Shown one piece after another: positions 34,994 to 43,728 of a DNA stretch of 52,033 bases. Both the position numbers and the translations under genes were made by a program. A model generated the notes under the pieces. That model did no database searches. It saw only the letters and a list, made by a program, of their open reading frames with translations, and was not told the DNA's origin. Position 1 is the first letter of the stretch. Every line of letters begins with the position of its first letter. Origin of the DNA: Clostridia bacterium (GTDB lineage Bacteria; Bacillota; Clostridia; Christensenellales; Aristaeellaceae); contig JAFQQT010000025.1 in the NCBI GenBank assembly GCA_017410455.1, positions 1-52,033 on the forward strand, given 5' to 3'.

Positions 34994-36436
34994 ATGATGG
35001 ATATGATGCAATACCTGGACGCCATCGGGGCGGATCTGATCAATGTGACGCGGCTGTTCGGCCTGGAGGACGCGGTGCTGACGGCGGAGAATCCGCGCAT
35101 CACCTGGCGGGCCTGGGCGGAAGCGGAGGAGTACCGCTGCCGCTGCCTGTGCGGCGATGCGGCGGTGGAACGTGCCGTGCCCGTGCCGCCGCAGGAGGCT
35201 GACGAACGCCTGCAGGAGCTGCACCGCAAGCGTGCCGCCCGCCGCCTCGTCCGCCAGACGATGTACGAGCTGTGCCGCGAGGTCACGGGGATCCATCCAC
35301 CGTGGGGGAGTCTCACTGGCATTCGCCCGACCCACCTGATGCAGGAGGCCATCGCCCGCGGCATGGGGGAGGACGCAGCGAAGCGCTATGTCACCGAGAC
35401 CTTCGATGTGACGCCGGAGAAGGCCGACCTCCTCTGGGAGATCGCGCAGGTGCAGGGCTGCCTGCCGCCGCCGGAGGACCGCTGGATGGACGTGTACATC
35501 GGAATCCCCTTCTGCACCACGCGCTGCACCTACTGCTCCTTCTCCTCAGGCGAGCTGGGCAAGGGCAAGCTGGTGGAGCCCTACCTGGACGCGCTCTTCC
35601 GGGAGATGGACGAGGCTTGCCGCGTCATTCCCGACAGCGGACGGCAGCTTCGTGCGGTCTATGTGGGCGGCGGCACGCCCACCAGCCTTCATGAGGATCA
35701 GCTGCGCCGCCTGCTGGACCGGATGATGCTGCGCTTCCCCGGCGCGATGGAGTACACGGTGGAGGCCGGTCGTCCGGACACCATCACCCCCGGCAAGCTG
35801 GCGGCCATCCGCGACGCGGGCGTGGGGCGCATCAGCATCAACCCGCAGACGATGAACGACGAGACCCTGCGCATCATCGGCCGCGCCCACACCGCGCAGC
35901 AGGTCGTCGACGGCTACGCCATGGCCCGCGAGGCTGGGATCCGCCACATCAACATGGACGTGATCGCCGGCCTTCCCGGGGAGACGGTGGACGATTTCGC
36001 CCGCACGATGGACTGGGCCCTGCGCCTGAAGCCTGAGAGCCTCACCGTCCACACCCTGGCCATCAAGCGCGCCACGCGCCTGCACTTTGAGAACTACCGC
36101 TTCCCCACGGGCGTGGAGGCGACGCAGATGGTCAACCTGGGCATGCGCACCGCCCGTGCGCTGGGGCTGGAGCCCTACTACCTCTACCGGCAGAAGAACA
36201 TGGCCGGGAACCTCGAAAATATCGGCTACGCCCAGCCCGGCCACGCCTGCCAGTACAATGTGGACATCATGGAGGAGACCACCCACATCCTGGCCCTGGG
36301 CGCGGGCGGCATTTCGAAGCGCATCTACGAGGACGAGGGTCACATCGGCCGCGCGCCCAACGTGGCCAACATCGAGCACTACATCGCCCGCGTGGACGAG
36401 ATGATCGGGCGCAAACGGGAGCTCTTCGGCGTGTGA
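34994..36436 (+). CDS. hemZ: Radical SAM protein HemZ (coproporphyrinogen-III-dehydrogenase-like)
   Basis: A 480-residue radical SAM enzyme. After an N-terminal domain of about 160 residues, with GIRPTHLMQEAI as in Firmicutes HemZ, comes the cluster motif FCTTRCTYCSF (C-x3-C-x2-C at residues about 174-181). VYVGGGTPTSLHEDQL and ISINPQTMNDETLRIIGRAH follow, then the HemN-like C-terminal region YYLYRQKNMAGNLENIGYA. HemZ stands after rel-dtd-hydrolase in many Firmicutes. Family members range from oxygen-independent coproporphyrinogen oxidases to heme chaperones; no other heme genes are seen here, so the reaction is uncertain. Confidence 0.9.
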   Translation: MMDMMQYLDAIGADLINVTRLFGLEDAVLTAENPRITWRAWAEAEEYRCRCLCGDAAVERAVPVPPQEADERLQELHRKRAARRLVRQTMYELCREVTGIHPPWGSLTGIRPTHLMQEAIARGMGEDAAKRYVTETFDVTPEKADLLWEIAQVQGCLPPPEDRWMDVYIGIPFCTTRCTYCSFSSGELGKGKLVEPYLDALFREMDEACRVIPDSGRQLRAVYVGGGTPTSLHEDQLRRLLDRMMLRFPGAMEYTVEAGRPDTITPGKLAAIRDAGVGRISINPQTMNDETLRIIGRAHTAQQVVDGYAMAREAGIRHINMDVIAGLPGETVDDFARTMDWALRLKPESLTVHTLAIKRATRLHFENYRFPTGVEATQMVNLGMRTARALGLEPYYLYRQKNMAGNLENIGYAQPGHACQYNVDIMEETTHILALGAGGISKRIYEDEGHIGRAPNVANIEHYIARVDEMIGRKRELFGV

Positions 36437-36630
36437 GCACCGCCACGGACGCAGCATGGAAGGCCGCATGCCGCGCGGAAAATCCGGAATACTATGTTCA
36501 GCGGGGGAGTGGGAGAGGTGCAAACGGCGCCGGCGCCCCGGCCGATTGATGTCGCATGCGGCTGACAGCGGCGGAAGCTGACCACAGGCACGCGAAGAAT
36601 GCTGTATACCAGCGAATTTCCATGGAAAAC
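36437..36630. other. Intergenic stretch before the cyclophilin promoter
   Basis: About 190 bp of the 316-bp gap between hemZ and the cyclophilin gene. No gene with a ribosome site is seen. A short GGCGCCGGCGCCCCGGCC run could fold weakly. The rest of the gap holds the promoter and leader of the cyclophilin gene. Confidence 0.4.
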
Positions 36631-36659
36631 TTGCATTTCTCTGCAAATGCTGGTACAAT
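36631..36659 (+). promoter_or_regulatory. Promoter of the cyclophilin gene
   Basis: TTGCAT (36,631-36,636) and TACAAT (36,654-36,659) are spaced 17 bp apart, leaving a leader of about 90 nt. Confidence 0.7.
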
Positions 36660-36752
36660 AAGATATACGCATGAAAATGCGGGAGAACACAACGTTGTTC
36701 GCACAGCCGGAAGCTACGGCAGAACGGCTATTGTTTGAAAGGAGTGTCATTC

Positions 36753-37271
36753 ATGGCACAGAATCCTGTTTTTGTCATCACCATGGAGGATGGCCGCGAA
36801 ATGAAGGGTGAGCTGTACCCGGAGATCGCGCCCCAGTCCGTGGGCAACTTCATCGCGCTGGCCAACTCCGGCTTCTATGACGGGCTGATCTTCCACCGCG
36901 TCATTCCCGGGTTCATGATCCAGGGCGGCGATCCCAAGGGCGTGGGCACCGGTGGCCCCGGCTACCGCATCAAGGGCGAGTTCGCCATGAACGGCGTGCC
37001 GAACCCCCTCAAGCACACCTATGGCGTGCTGTCCATGGCCCGCAGCATGATGCCCGATTCCGCTGGCAGTCAGTTCTTCATCATGACCAGCGACAGCCCT
37101 CACCTGGACGGCTCCTATGCGGCCTTTGGCAAGGTGCTGGAGGGCATGGAGACCGCCGACGCCATCGTGAGCGTCAGGACGGGCCCCATGGATCGTCCTC
37201 TGGTGGATCAGCGGATGAAATCCATCCGCGTGGAGACCTTCGGCCAGGTCTTCCCCTTCGATCAGATGTGA
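36753..37271 (+). CDS. Cyclophilin-type peptidyl-prolyl cis-trans isomerase
   Basis: A 172-residue cytoplasmic isomerase. Motifs: [20 protein letters not shown] (catalytic Arg in FHRV), [20 protein letters not shown] and [14 protein letters not shown]. There is no signal peptide. The ATG at 36,753 has GAAAGGAGTG upstream; an in-frame ATG at 36,735 lies before that site. It has its own promoter and is followed by a strong terminator, so it is a single-gene unit that helps folding. Confidence 0.93.
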   Translation: MAQNPVFVITMEDGREMKGELYPEIAPQSVGNFIALANSGFYDGLIFHRVIPGFMIQGGDPKGVGTGGPGYRIKGEFAMNGVPNPLKHTYGVLSMARSMMPDSAGSQFFIMTSDSPHLDGSYAAFGKVLEGMETADAIVSVRTGPMDRPLVDQRMKSIRVETFGQVFPFDQM

Positions 37272-37291
37272 CCCACGCCGCCGAGGCATTC

Positions 37292-37338
37292 ACCGGCGCA
37301 GACCCTGGCGGAAAACGCCGGTCTGCGCCGGTTTATTT
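37292..37338 (+). terminator. Terminator after the cyclophilin gene
   Basis: ACCGGCGCAGACC and GGTCTGCGCCGGT form a perfect 13-bp stem, with an inner GGCG-GAAAA-CGCC hairpin, followed by TTATTT. Confidence 0.82.
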
Positions 37339-37359
37339 CGTTATGACAGGGTGAGTGAA

Positions 37360-37632
37360 ATGGAGAAGCAGAAGATTACCGTCCGCGTGGCGGGCCGGGA
37401 GTATGCGCTGGTTTCCGCCGATTCGCCGGAGCACATGACGCGCGTGGCGGCCTATGTGGACAGGCAGATCACCGAAACGATCTTCGCGACCCGGCAGCCC
37501 CGGGAAACGGTGGCTGTGCTGGTGGCGATGAACGTGACCGACGAGCTGATGAAGGCGCAGGCGGAGAATTCCCGCCTCCGCCGCGAGCTGAATGCCCTGC
37601 GGGAAAGGCTGGGGCAGCAGGAGTCAACATGA
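37360..37632 (+). CDS. zapA: Cell division protein ZapA
   Basis: A 90-residue protein that bundles FtsZ filaments at the division ring. It starts MEKQKITVRVAGREYALVSA, contains SPEHMTRVAAYVDRQI and ends in a coiled coil (residues about 60-88, LMKAQAENSRLRRELNALRE). I chose the ATG at 37,360 because AGGGTGA precedes it; a GTG at 37,351 overlaps that site and would add three residues. It overlaps the U32 gene by 4 bp. The zapA-U32-mutS2 order is typical for Firmicutes. Confidence 0.9.
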   Translation: MEKQKITVRVAGREYALVSADSPEHMTRVAAYVDRQITETIFATRQPRETVAVLVAMNVTDELMKAQAENSRLRRELNALRERLGQQEST

Positions 37633-39944
37633 GGATGGAAAACCTTGCGCCCGCCGGAAACCGGGAAGCCCTGGACAGGGCCGTTGCTGCCGGGGCCGAC
37701 GCGGTGTACCTGGGCTATGCGGCCTATTCTGCCCGCGCGGGGGCTGGTAACTTCGATGAGGCTGCCCTGCGGGAGGCGGTGCACTTTGCGCACCTGCATC
37801 ATGTCCGCGTGCACGTGACGGTCAATACGCTGGTCAAGGACGGCGAGCTTTCCGGCGTGATGGACGTGCTGCGCCTGCTGGACGAGGTGCGGGTGGACGC
37901 GGTGCTGGTGCAGGATCTGGGCGTGCTGAAGCTGGCGCGGGAGTGCTTCCCGGAACTGCCGGTGCATGCCAGCACGCAGATGGCCATCCACAATGCCGCC
38001 GGCGTGCGCTTCTGCCGTCGCATGGGCATGACCCGCGCGGTGCTGGCCCGGGAATGCTCGCTGAATGAGATCGCCCGGTGTGCCGCCGAGGGCATCGAGA
38101 TTGAGGTGTTCGGCCATGGCGCGCAGTGCGTGGCGGTCAGCGGGCAGTGCCTGTTTTCGTCGATGATCGGTGGACGCAGCGGAAACCGCGGGCGCTGTGC
38201 CCAGCCCTGCCGCCTGCCCTACGAGTACCGCGGGAAGACCGCCGCATGGCTCAGCCCCCGCGACGTGTGCATGCGTGACCACCTGCCGGAGCTGGCAAGG
38301 GCCGGCGCATGCTCCATCAAGCTGGAGGGACGCCTCAAGCGCCCCGAATATGTCGCTGCGGTGGCCGGCAGCTATCGCCGGGGCATCGACGGCCTGCAGG
38401 CGGGTGATTTCCGCAAGGCGGATGAGCAGGAGCGCGACGGCCTGCTGCAGATCTTCCAGCGCGGCGGCTTCATGGACGGCTATGCCATGGGCGCGCAGGA
38501 CGCGGGGGTCATCTGCCATGACCGCGTGAACCACGGCGGCGTGCCGGTGGGGCGGATCGAGTCCCTGTCCGGCGGCATGGCGAAGATGCGCTGCGACCGC
38601 GACCTTGCCGACGGCGACGGCCTGCAAATCCGCACCCGCAACGGTGATGCGGAGATGATCTATTCCGGTCATGACGTCCCGGCAGGGGAGACCGCGACGC
38701 TGCGGCTGCGCCCGGACATGCGCATCCAGCGCGGCGACGAGGTTTTCCGCCTGACCAGCAGTGCACAGCTGGCGGCGGCGCGGGCGCTGGAGACTCCGGC
38801 GATCCCCTGCGACATGACGCTGGTGGCGCTGCCCGGTGAGCCGCTGACGCTGACGGTGACCGACGGCGAATCCACCGCCACGGCATGCGGCGATGTTGTG
38901 ACTGCCGCCCAGAGGCGCGCCATGACCGACGACGACGCCCGCAAGAGCCTGAGCAAGACCGGCGACACGCCCTTCTCTCTACGGGAGCTGACCGTGTTCA
39001 CGCAGAACGCCTTCGTGCCCGTGTCGGCCCTCAACGCCCTGCGCCGCGATGCGCTGACGGCGCTGGAATACCAGCGGGCGGCGGATTTCGCGCGGCCTGC
39101 CGGGCGGGAATGCCCGATGGCGGAGCGGGAACTGCCTGTGCACGGCGTGCCGGAGATGATCGTGGTGCGGGACGAAGCGCAGTACGCCGCTGTGAAGGCG
39201 CTGGACGCGCGCATCGTGTGGTACCCGGAGGACTTCCGCGAAGAGGCGCTGGAAAGTGGCCTTGCCCGCATGGACGCGGGCGTGTGGCTGCACCTGCCCA
39301 TGAAGTGCGAGCAGGCGACGCTGGAGATGCTGCACCGCTTCGTCACTGCCCACAAGGATAAGCTGGGCGGCATGGTGCTGGGCAGCGTGGGCCAGCTGGG
39401 GCTCGAATGGCCCGTGCCCTTCGGGGCAGGCGAGGGCGTGCCGGTGATGAACCGCCTGGCTGCGCGCATGCTGCTGGAGGCGGGCTGTGAGTTCGTGACC
39501 GCCAGCGGCGAGCTGTCCGGTGCGGAGACTGCAACGCTCCTGAAATATACCCCGAATGTGATCGTCCCGGCCTGGGGACGGGCGCAGCTGATGCTGCTGC
39601 ACCATTGCCCGGCGCGGACATATCTGGGCCTTGATAAGGGCCATGCAACCTGCCGCCTGTGCGACAACGGCAGCTCCGACGCTCTTGCCGGGACGGCCTT
39701 CACCGACCGCCGGGGCGTGCGCTTCCCGCTGCTGCGGCAGCGCCTGCCCGAGGGCTGCCTGGTGCGGCTGATGAACAGCGTCCCCACGGACATTGTCACC
39801 CGCGTGCGCAGCGCAGGCTATACGCCGCTGATGACCCTGAATGACGAATCCGGCGCGGCGCTGGCAGAGGCGATCCGCGTCTGGCAGGGCGGACGGAGCG
39901 ATGTGGAAACGACCAGCGCCCATTGGAACAGACCGGTGGAGTGA
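37629..39944 (+). CDS. U32-family peptidase-like RNA hydroxylation protein with DUF3656 domain
   Basis: A 771-residue protein. It begins ENLAPAGNREALDRAVAAGA, the U32 start pattern, and carries the family signature EIEVFGHGAQCVAVSGQCL, then GNRGRCAQPCRLPYEY with clustered cysteines. The middle (about 330-480) fits DUF3656. The C-terminal half holds a second barrel-like part with further cysteines (CPARTYLGL, ATCRLCD). Relatives TrhP and RlhA take part in hydroxylating tRNA U34 or 23S rRNA C2501, so RNA modification is likelier than proteolysis. Start ATG at 37,629 (or 37,635) is coupled to zapA. Confidence 0.87.
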   Translation: MRMENLAPAGNREALDRAVAAGADAVYLGYAAYSARAGAGNFDEAALREAVHFAHLHHVRVHVTVNTLVKDGELSGVMDVLRLLDEVRVDAVLVQDLGVLKLARECFPELPVHASTQMAIHNAAGVRFCRRMGMTRAVLARECSLNEIARCAAEGIEIEVFGHGAQCVAVSGQCLFSSMIGGRSGNRGRCAQPCRLPYEYRGKTAAWLSPRDVCMRDHLPELARAGACSIKLEGRLKRPEYVAAVAGSYRRGIDGLQAGDFRKADEQERDGLLQIFQRGGFMDGYAMGAQDAGVICHDRVNHGGVPVGRIESLSGGMAKMRCDRDLADGDGLQIRTRNGDAEMIYSGHDVPAGETATLRLRPDMRIQRGDEVFRLTSSAQLAAARALETPAIPCDMTLVALPGEPLTLTVTDGESTATACGDVVTAAQRRAMTDDDARKSLSKTGDTPFSLRELTVFTQNAFVPVSALNALRRDALTALEYQRAADFARPAGRECPMAERELPVHGVPEMIVVRDEAQYAAVKALDARIVWYPEDFREEALESGLARMDAGVWLHLPMKCEQATLEMLHRFVTAHKDKLGGMVLGSVGQLGLEWPVPFGAGEGVPVMNRLAARMLLEAGCEFVTASGELSGAETATLLKYTPNVIVPAWGRAQLMLLHHCPARTYLGLDKGHATCRLCDNGSSDALAGTAFTDRRGVRFPLLRQRLPEGCLVRLMNSVPTDIVTRVRSAGYTPLMTLNDESGAALAEAIRVWQGGRSDVETTSAHWNRPVE

Positions 39945-40006
39945 GTCCGGAAATATACCCTATCCCGAAATATACCTTATCTATGACCCGATAAAGAGGT
40001 AACGTT

Positions 40007-42376
40007 ATGATCAAAGAAAGAACCCTGCGCGTGCTGGAATTCACCAAGATCCGCGAGCGGCTGGCCTCCAGGGCGCTGACGCCCATGGGTGCGGAGCGCT
40101 GCATGGCCCTGGTGCCCTCGGACAACCTGCCGCAGATCGAAACGTGGCAGCAGGAGACAGAAGAAGCGACGGTCATCCTGCAGTACCTGGGCGGTTCGCC
40201 GCTGACGGCCTTCGACGATGTGCGCCGGTCCATCTCCCTTGCGGAGAAGGGCGCGACGCTGTCGCCCAAGGCGCTGCTGACCATCGCAAGCCTGCTGGCC
40301 TCGGCCCGGGGCGCCCGCAGCGCGCTGGTCACCGAGCGGGAGAACACGCCCCTGCTCAAGGGCAAGGCCCAGGGTCTCGTCAGCCTGCGCAATGTGGAGG
40401 ACGACATCACCAATGCCATCATCAGCGAGGAGGAAATCGCCGACCGTGCCTCCTCGGAGCTGATGAACATCCGCCGCCACCTGCGCGGCGCCACCGAGCG
40501 CATCAAGGAAAAGCTGAACCAGATGGTGCGCAACCCCAACTTCCAGAAGTACCTGACGGACACCATCGTCACCATGCGCAACGACCGCTACGTGATTCCT
40601 GTGCGTGCCGACAGCCGCGCCAACGTGCCGGGTCTGGTGCACGACCAGTCCTCCACCGGCGCGACGCTGTTCATCGAGCCCATGGCGGCGGTGGAGATGG
40701 GCAACGAGCTGCGCCAGTGGGAGGCCAAGGAAAAGCAGGAGATCGAGCGGATCCTGGCGGCCCTCTCCGCCGAGATTGCCCCCTATGCCGACCAGCTGCG
40801 CGACACGGTGGAGATCCTGACCGAGCTGGACTTCATCTTCGCCAAGGGCATGCTGAGCCGGGAGATGTACGCCGTGTCGCCCAAGCTGAACAGCGAGGGC
40901 TACCTGAACATCGTCCGCGGCCGCCATCCGCTGATCGACCCGGAGAAGGTGGTGCCCTCCAACCTGTGGCTGGGCAAGGATTTTACCAGCCTCATCATCA
41001 CCGGCCCCAACACCGGCGGCAAGACCGTGACGCTGAAGACCGTGGGCCTCTTTACCCTGATGGCGCAGGCGGGTCTGCAGGTGCCGGCGGACATCGGCAC
41101 GGAGCTGGCCGTGTTCGAGCAGGTCTTTGCCGACATCGGCGACGAGCAGTCCATCGAGCAGAGCCTGTCCACCTTCTCCAGCCACATGACCAACATCGTC
41201 TCCATCATGCAGGAGGTCACGCCCCGCGATCTGGTGCTGTTTGACGAGCTGGGCGCGGGCACCGACCCCACCGAGGGCGCGGCGCTGGCCCAGGCCATCC
41301 TGAACCGGCTGCTCAAAATCAAGGTGCGCACCATGGCCACCACCCATTACAGCGAGCTGAAGGCCTTCGCGCTGTCCACCCCGGGCGTCGAGAATGCCTC
41401 GGTGGAGTTCAGCGTAGAGACGCTGCGGCCCACCTACCGGCTGTCCATCGGCGTGCCGGGAAAGTCGAACGCCTTTGAAATCAGCCGCAAGCTGGGGCTG
41501 CCCGAGTACCTGATCGACGCGGCGAAGGAGCTGCTCTCCAGCGACTCCATCCGCTTTGAGGACGTCATCGCCAACGCGGAGTTCCACCGGCAGGTGGCCG
41601 AGCGCGAGCGGGAGATCGCCCGTCAGGCCAGCGAGGAGACCATCAAACTCCGCGACGAGGCCGAGAAGCTCCGCCGCGAAATGGAGGACAAGCGGGAGAA
41701 CGCCGTCCGCAAGGCCAAGGAGGAGGGCCGCCGCATCGTCGAGCAGGCCCGCCGCGAAGCTGAGGGCATCATTGCGGACCTCAAGCGCATGAAGAAGGAA
41801 GGCAGCGCCCCCGAGGGCGTCAACGCGGCCCGCCGTGCGCTGGAGAAGACCATGGATGGCCTGGCCGAGGGCATCCGCCAGAAGCAGGACGACAGCGCAC
41901 CGCCGGAAACTGTCAAGCCCGGCGACACCGTGCGCATCCTCACCATCGACAGCAACGGCACGGTGCTCTCCGCCCCCAACAGCAAGGGCGAGGTGGAGGT
42001 GCAGGCCGGCATCATGAAGATGAAGGTGGCGCTGAAGAACCTGCGCCTGGTGCAGCAGAAGCCCGCGGAGGTCAAGGCTGCCAAGGCGAAGCGCGGCAAT
42101 GTCAGCATGCAGACCGAGGGTCTGGCCCGCTCGGTGAAGCTGGAATGCGACGTGCGCGGCATGATGCTGGAGGACGCGCTGATGGAGGTGGACGCCTTCC
42201 TCAACAACGCCATCATGGGCGGCCTGTCGGAGGTCAGCATCATCCACGGCAAGGGCACGGGCGTGCTGCGCAGCGGCATCCAGCAGCACCTGCGGAAGCA
42301 TAAGGGCGTCAGCAGCATGCGCCTGGGCACCTTCGGCGAGGGCGAGACGGGCGTGACCATCGTGAAGCTGAAATGA
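40007..42376 (+). CDS. mutS2: MutS2-family endonuclease/ribosome-rescue factor
   Basis: A 789-residue protein. Core MutS ATPase motifs are ITGPNTGGKTVTLKTVG (Walker A, about residues 330-345), FSSHMTNIVSIMQ and LVLFDELGAGTDPTEGA (Walker B and D-loop), then ATTHYSELKAFA. A long coiled coil (about 510-620) and a KOW-like part follow. The C-terminal Smr domain has CDVRGMMLEDALMEVDAFL and IIHGKGTGVLR. It lacks the mismatch-recognition domain of MutS. Known roles are control of recombination and rescue of collided ribosomes. AAAGAGGTAA precedes the ATG. Confidence 0.95.
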   Translation: MIKERTLRVLEFTKIRERLASRALTPMGAERCMALVPSDNLPQIETWQQETEEATVILQYLGGSPLTAFDDVRRSISLAEKGATLSPKALLTIASLLASARGARSALVTERENTPLLKGKAQGLVSLRNVEDDITNAIISEEEIADRASSELMNIRRHLRGATERIKEKLNQMVRNPNFQKYLTDTIVTMRNDRYVIPVRADSRANVPGLVHDQSSTGATLFIEPMAAVEMGNELRQWEAKEKQEIERILAALSAEIAPYADQLRDTVEILTELDFIFAKGMLSREMYAVSPKLNSEGYLNIVRGRHPLIDPEKVVPSNLWLGKDFTSLIITGPNTGGKTVTLKTVGLFTLMAQAGLQVPADIGTELAVFEQVFADIGDEQSIEQSLSTFSSHMTNIVSIMQEVTPRDLVLFDELGAGTDPTEGAALAQAILNRLLKIKVRTMATTHYSELKAFALSTPGVENASVEFSVETLRPTYRLSIGVPGKSNAFEISRKLGLPEYLIDAAKELLSSDSIRFEDVIANAEFHRQVAEREREIARQASEETIKLRDEAEKLRREMEDKRENAVRKAKEEGRRIVEQARREAEGIIADLKRMKKEGSAPEGVNAARRALEKTMDGLAEGIRQKQDDSAPPETVKPGDTVRILTIDSNGTVLSAPNSKGEVEVQAGIMKMKVALKNLRLVQQKPAEVKAAKAKRGNVSMQTEGLARSVKLECDVRGMMLEDALMEVDAFLNNAIMGGLSEVSIIHGKGTGVLRSGIQQHLRKHKGVSSMRLGTFGEGETGVTIVKLK

Positions 42377-42444
42377 TTGCGTAGCCCTCCCCGGGGCAGC
42401 GGGCTCCCCTCCGGGGGAGCCTTCATCAACGATGTGCAAGGCAG

Positions 42445-42966
42445 GTGAATAACGTGATCACCCTGATAACCGGGACCACCCACACCGGCAAGACCGCCCT
42501 TGCCCAGCGGCTGCTGGAAAAGCATGGCTGGCCCTATCTGTCCCTCGACCACCTGAAAATGGGGCTGATCCGCTCTGGCTACACCACCCTCACCGTGGAG
42601 GACGACGACGCGCTGACGGAGCTGATGTGGCCCATCGTGCGCGAAATGATCAAGACGGCCATCGAGAACGAACAGCACCTGGTCATCGAGGGCTGCTATC
42701 TGCCGTATGACTGGCGGAAGGATTTCAGCGAAGAATACCTGCCTCATATCCGTTTTGTGTGTCTGGTCATGACCGAGCGATACCTGCGGAGTCATTTTTC
42801 TGATGTGCGCCGGTACGCCAGCGTGGTGGAAAGCCGCGAAGAGGAGACCGAACCTGATCTGCCGGAACTCATACGGGATAATGCGGCCAATCTGGCGAAA
42901 TGCCGGGAGCATGCCTGTGAGGTGATCCTGATAGATCAAATATATCAGGTGGAACTGCCGAATTAA
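42445..42966 (+). CDS. P-loop nucleotide kinase-like protein
   Basis: A 173-residue cytoplasmic protein. The Walker A box TGTTHTGKTALAQ is at about residues 9-21. YLSLDHLKMGLIRSGYTTLT follows, then a helical core and HLVIEGCYLPYDWRKDF, where the Asp and Glu fit a kinase-type active site. YLRSHFSDVRRYASVVESRE resembles an arginine-rich lid. It resembles small adenylate-kinase or zeta-type kinases in Clostridia, with unknown substrate. GTG at 42,445 fits relatives' N terminus (N-x-V-I); a second GTG at 42,454 has a better-spaced AGGTGA. Confidence 0.78.
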   Translation: MNNVITLITGTTHTGKTALAQRLLEKHGWPYLSLDHLKMGLIRSGYTTLTVEDDDALTELMWPIVREMIKTAIENEQHLVIEGCYLPYDWRKDFSEEYLPHIRFVCLVMTERYLRSHFSDVRRYASVVESREEETEPDLPELIRDNAANLAKCREHACEVILIDQIYQVELPN

Positions 42967-43026
42967 CAGTGCATTCATATCCTTGTCACATGTCCATGCT
43001 ATCCTATCCCTGGAGGTGTCCAACTC

Positions 43027-43725
43027 ATGAAAGACAAGCCGTACATCCTGATCGTTGACGACGACCCGAACATTGCCCATCTGGTGCAGCTGTATCTGGA
43101 AAAGGAAGGATTCGCGGTCAAAGTGGCCGCGCGGGGCGACGATGCGCTGGCGGAGTTCCGTCAGCTGCCGCCGGACCTGATGCTGCTGGATGTGATGCTC
43201 CCCGGCATGGATGGCACGCAGGTGCTGCGCGCTGTCCGCCGCACCAGCAGCATCCCGGTCATCATGCTCACCGCCCGGGACGAAGTGTTCGATAAGGTTC
43301 TGGGGCTGGAGATGGGCGCGGATGACTACATCACCAAGCCCTTTGACGCCAAGGAGATGGTGGCCCGCGTGAAGGCCGTGCTGCGCCGCACCCAGGGCAC
43401 GGAGGAGCCGGAGGAGGACAGCCTGTCCTTCCCGGGGCTGAGCATCAGCCTGAAGTGCTACGAGGTGCGCTACGAGGGCGAAAAGGTTCCCATGCCGCCC
43501 AAGGAGCTGGAGCTGCTCTACTTCCTGGCCAGCCACGCCAACCAGCTCTTTACCCGCGGGCAGCTGCTGGATCAGGTCTGGGGCTACGACTTTGAGGGTG
43601 AGAGCCGCACGGTGGATGTGCATGTCAAGCGGGTGCGCGACAAGCTCCCCGACTGCGAGAAGCACGGCTGGAGCATCAAGACCGTCTGCCGCAGGGGCTA
43701 CAAATTCGAGATCGGCAAGAGGTAA
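43027..43725 (+). CDS. OmpR/PhoB-family response regulator
   Basis: A 232-residue regulator. The receiver domain (1-120) has the acidic pocket DDDPN, the phosphorylated Asp in LMLLDVMLPGMDG (about residue 58), the conserved Thr/Ala in VIMLTARDE and Lys in DDYITKPFD. The C-terminal winged helix (about 135-230) shows MPPKELELLYFLASHANQLF and a recognition block SRTVDVHVKRVRDKL. The gene for the cognate kinase follows after 3 bp, so the two form an operon. Targets are unknown. GGAGGTG lies before the ATG. Confidence 0.93.
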   Translation: MKDKPYILIVDDDPNIAHLVQLYLEKEGFAVKVAARGDDALAEFRQLPPDLMLLDVMLPGMDGTQVLRAVRRTSSIPVIMLTARDEVFDKVLGLEMGADDYITKPFDAKEMVARVKAVLRRTQGTEEPEEDSLSFPGLSISLKCYEVRYEGEKVPMPPKELELLYFLASHANQLFTRGQLLDQVWGYDFEGESRTVDVHVKRVRDKLPDCEKHGWSIKTVCRRGYKFEIGKR

Positions 43726-43728
43726 AAC

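Noticed and set aside
42983-43010. Promoter before the response regulator gene
   Set aside because: TTGTCA is present, but the -10 candidates (TATCCT, TATCCC) are badly spaced or poor.
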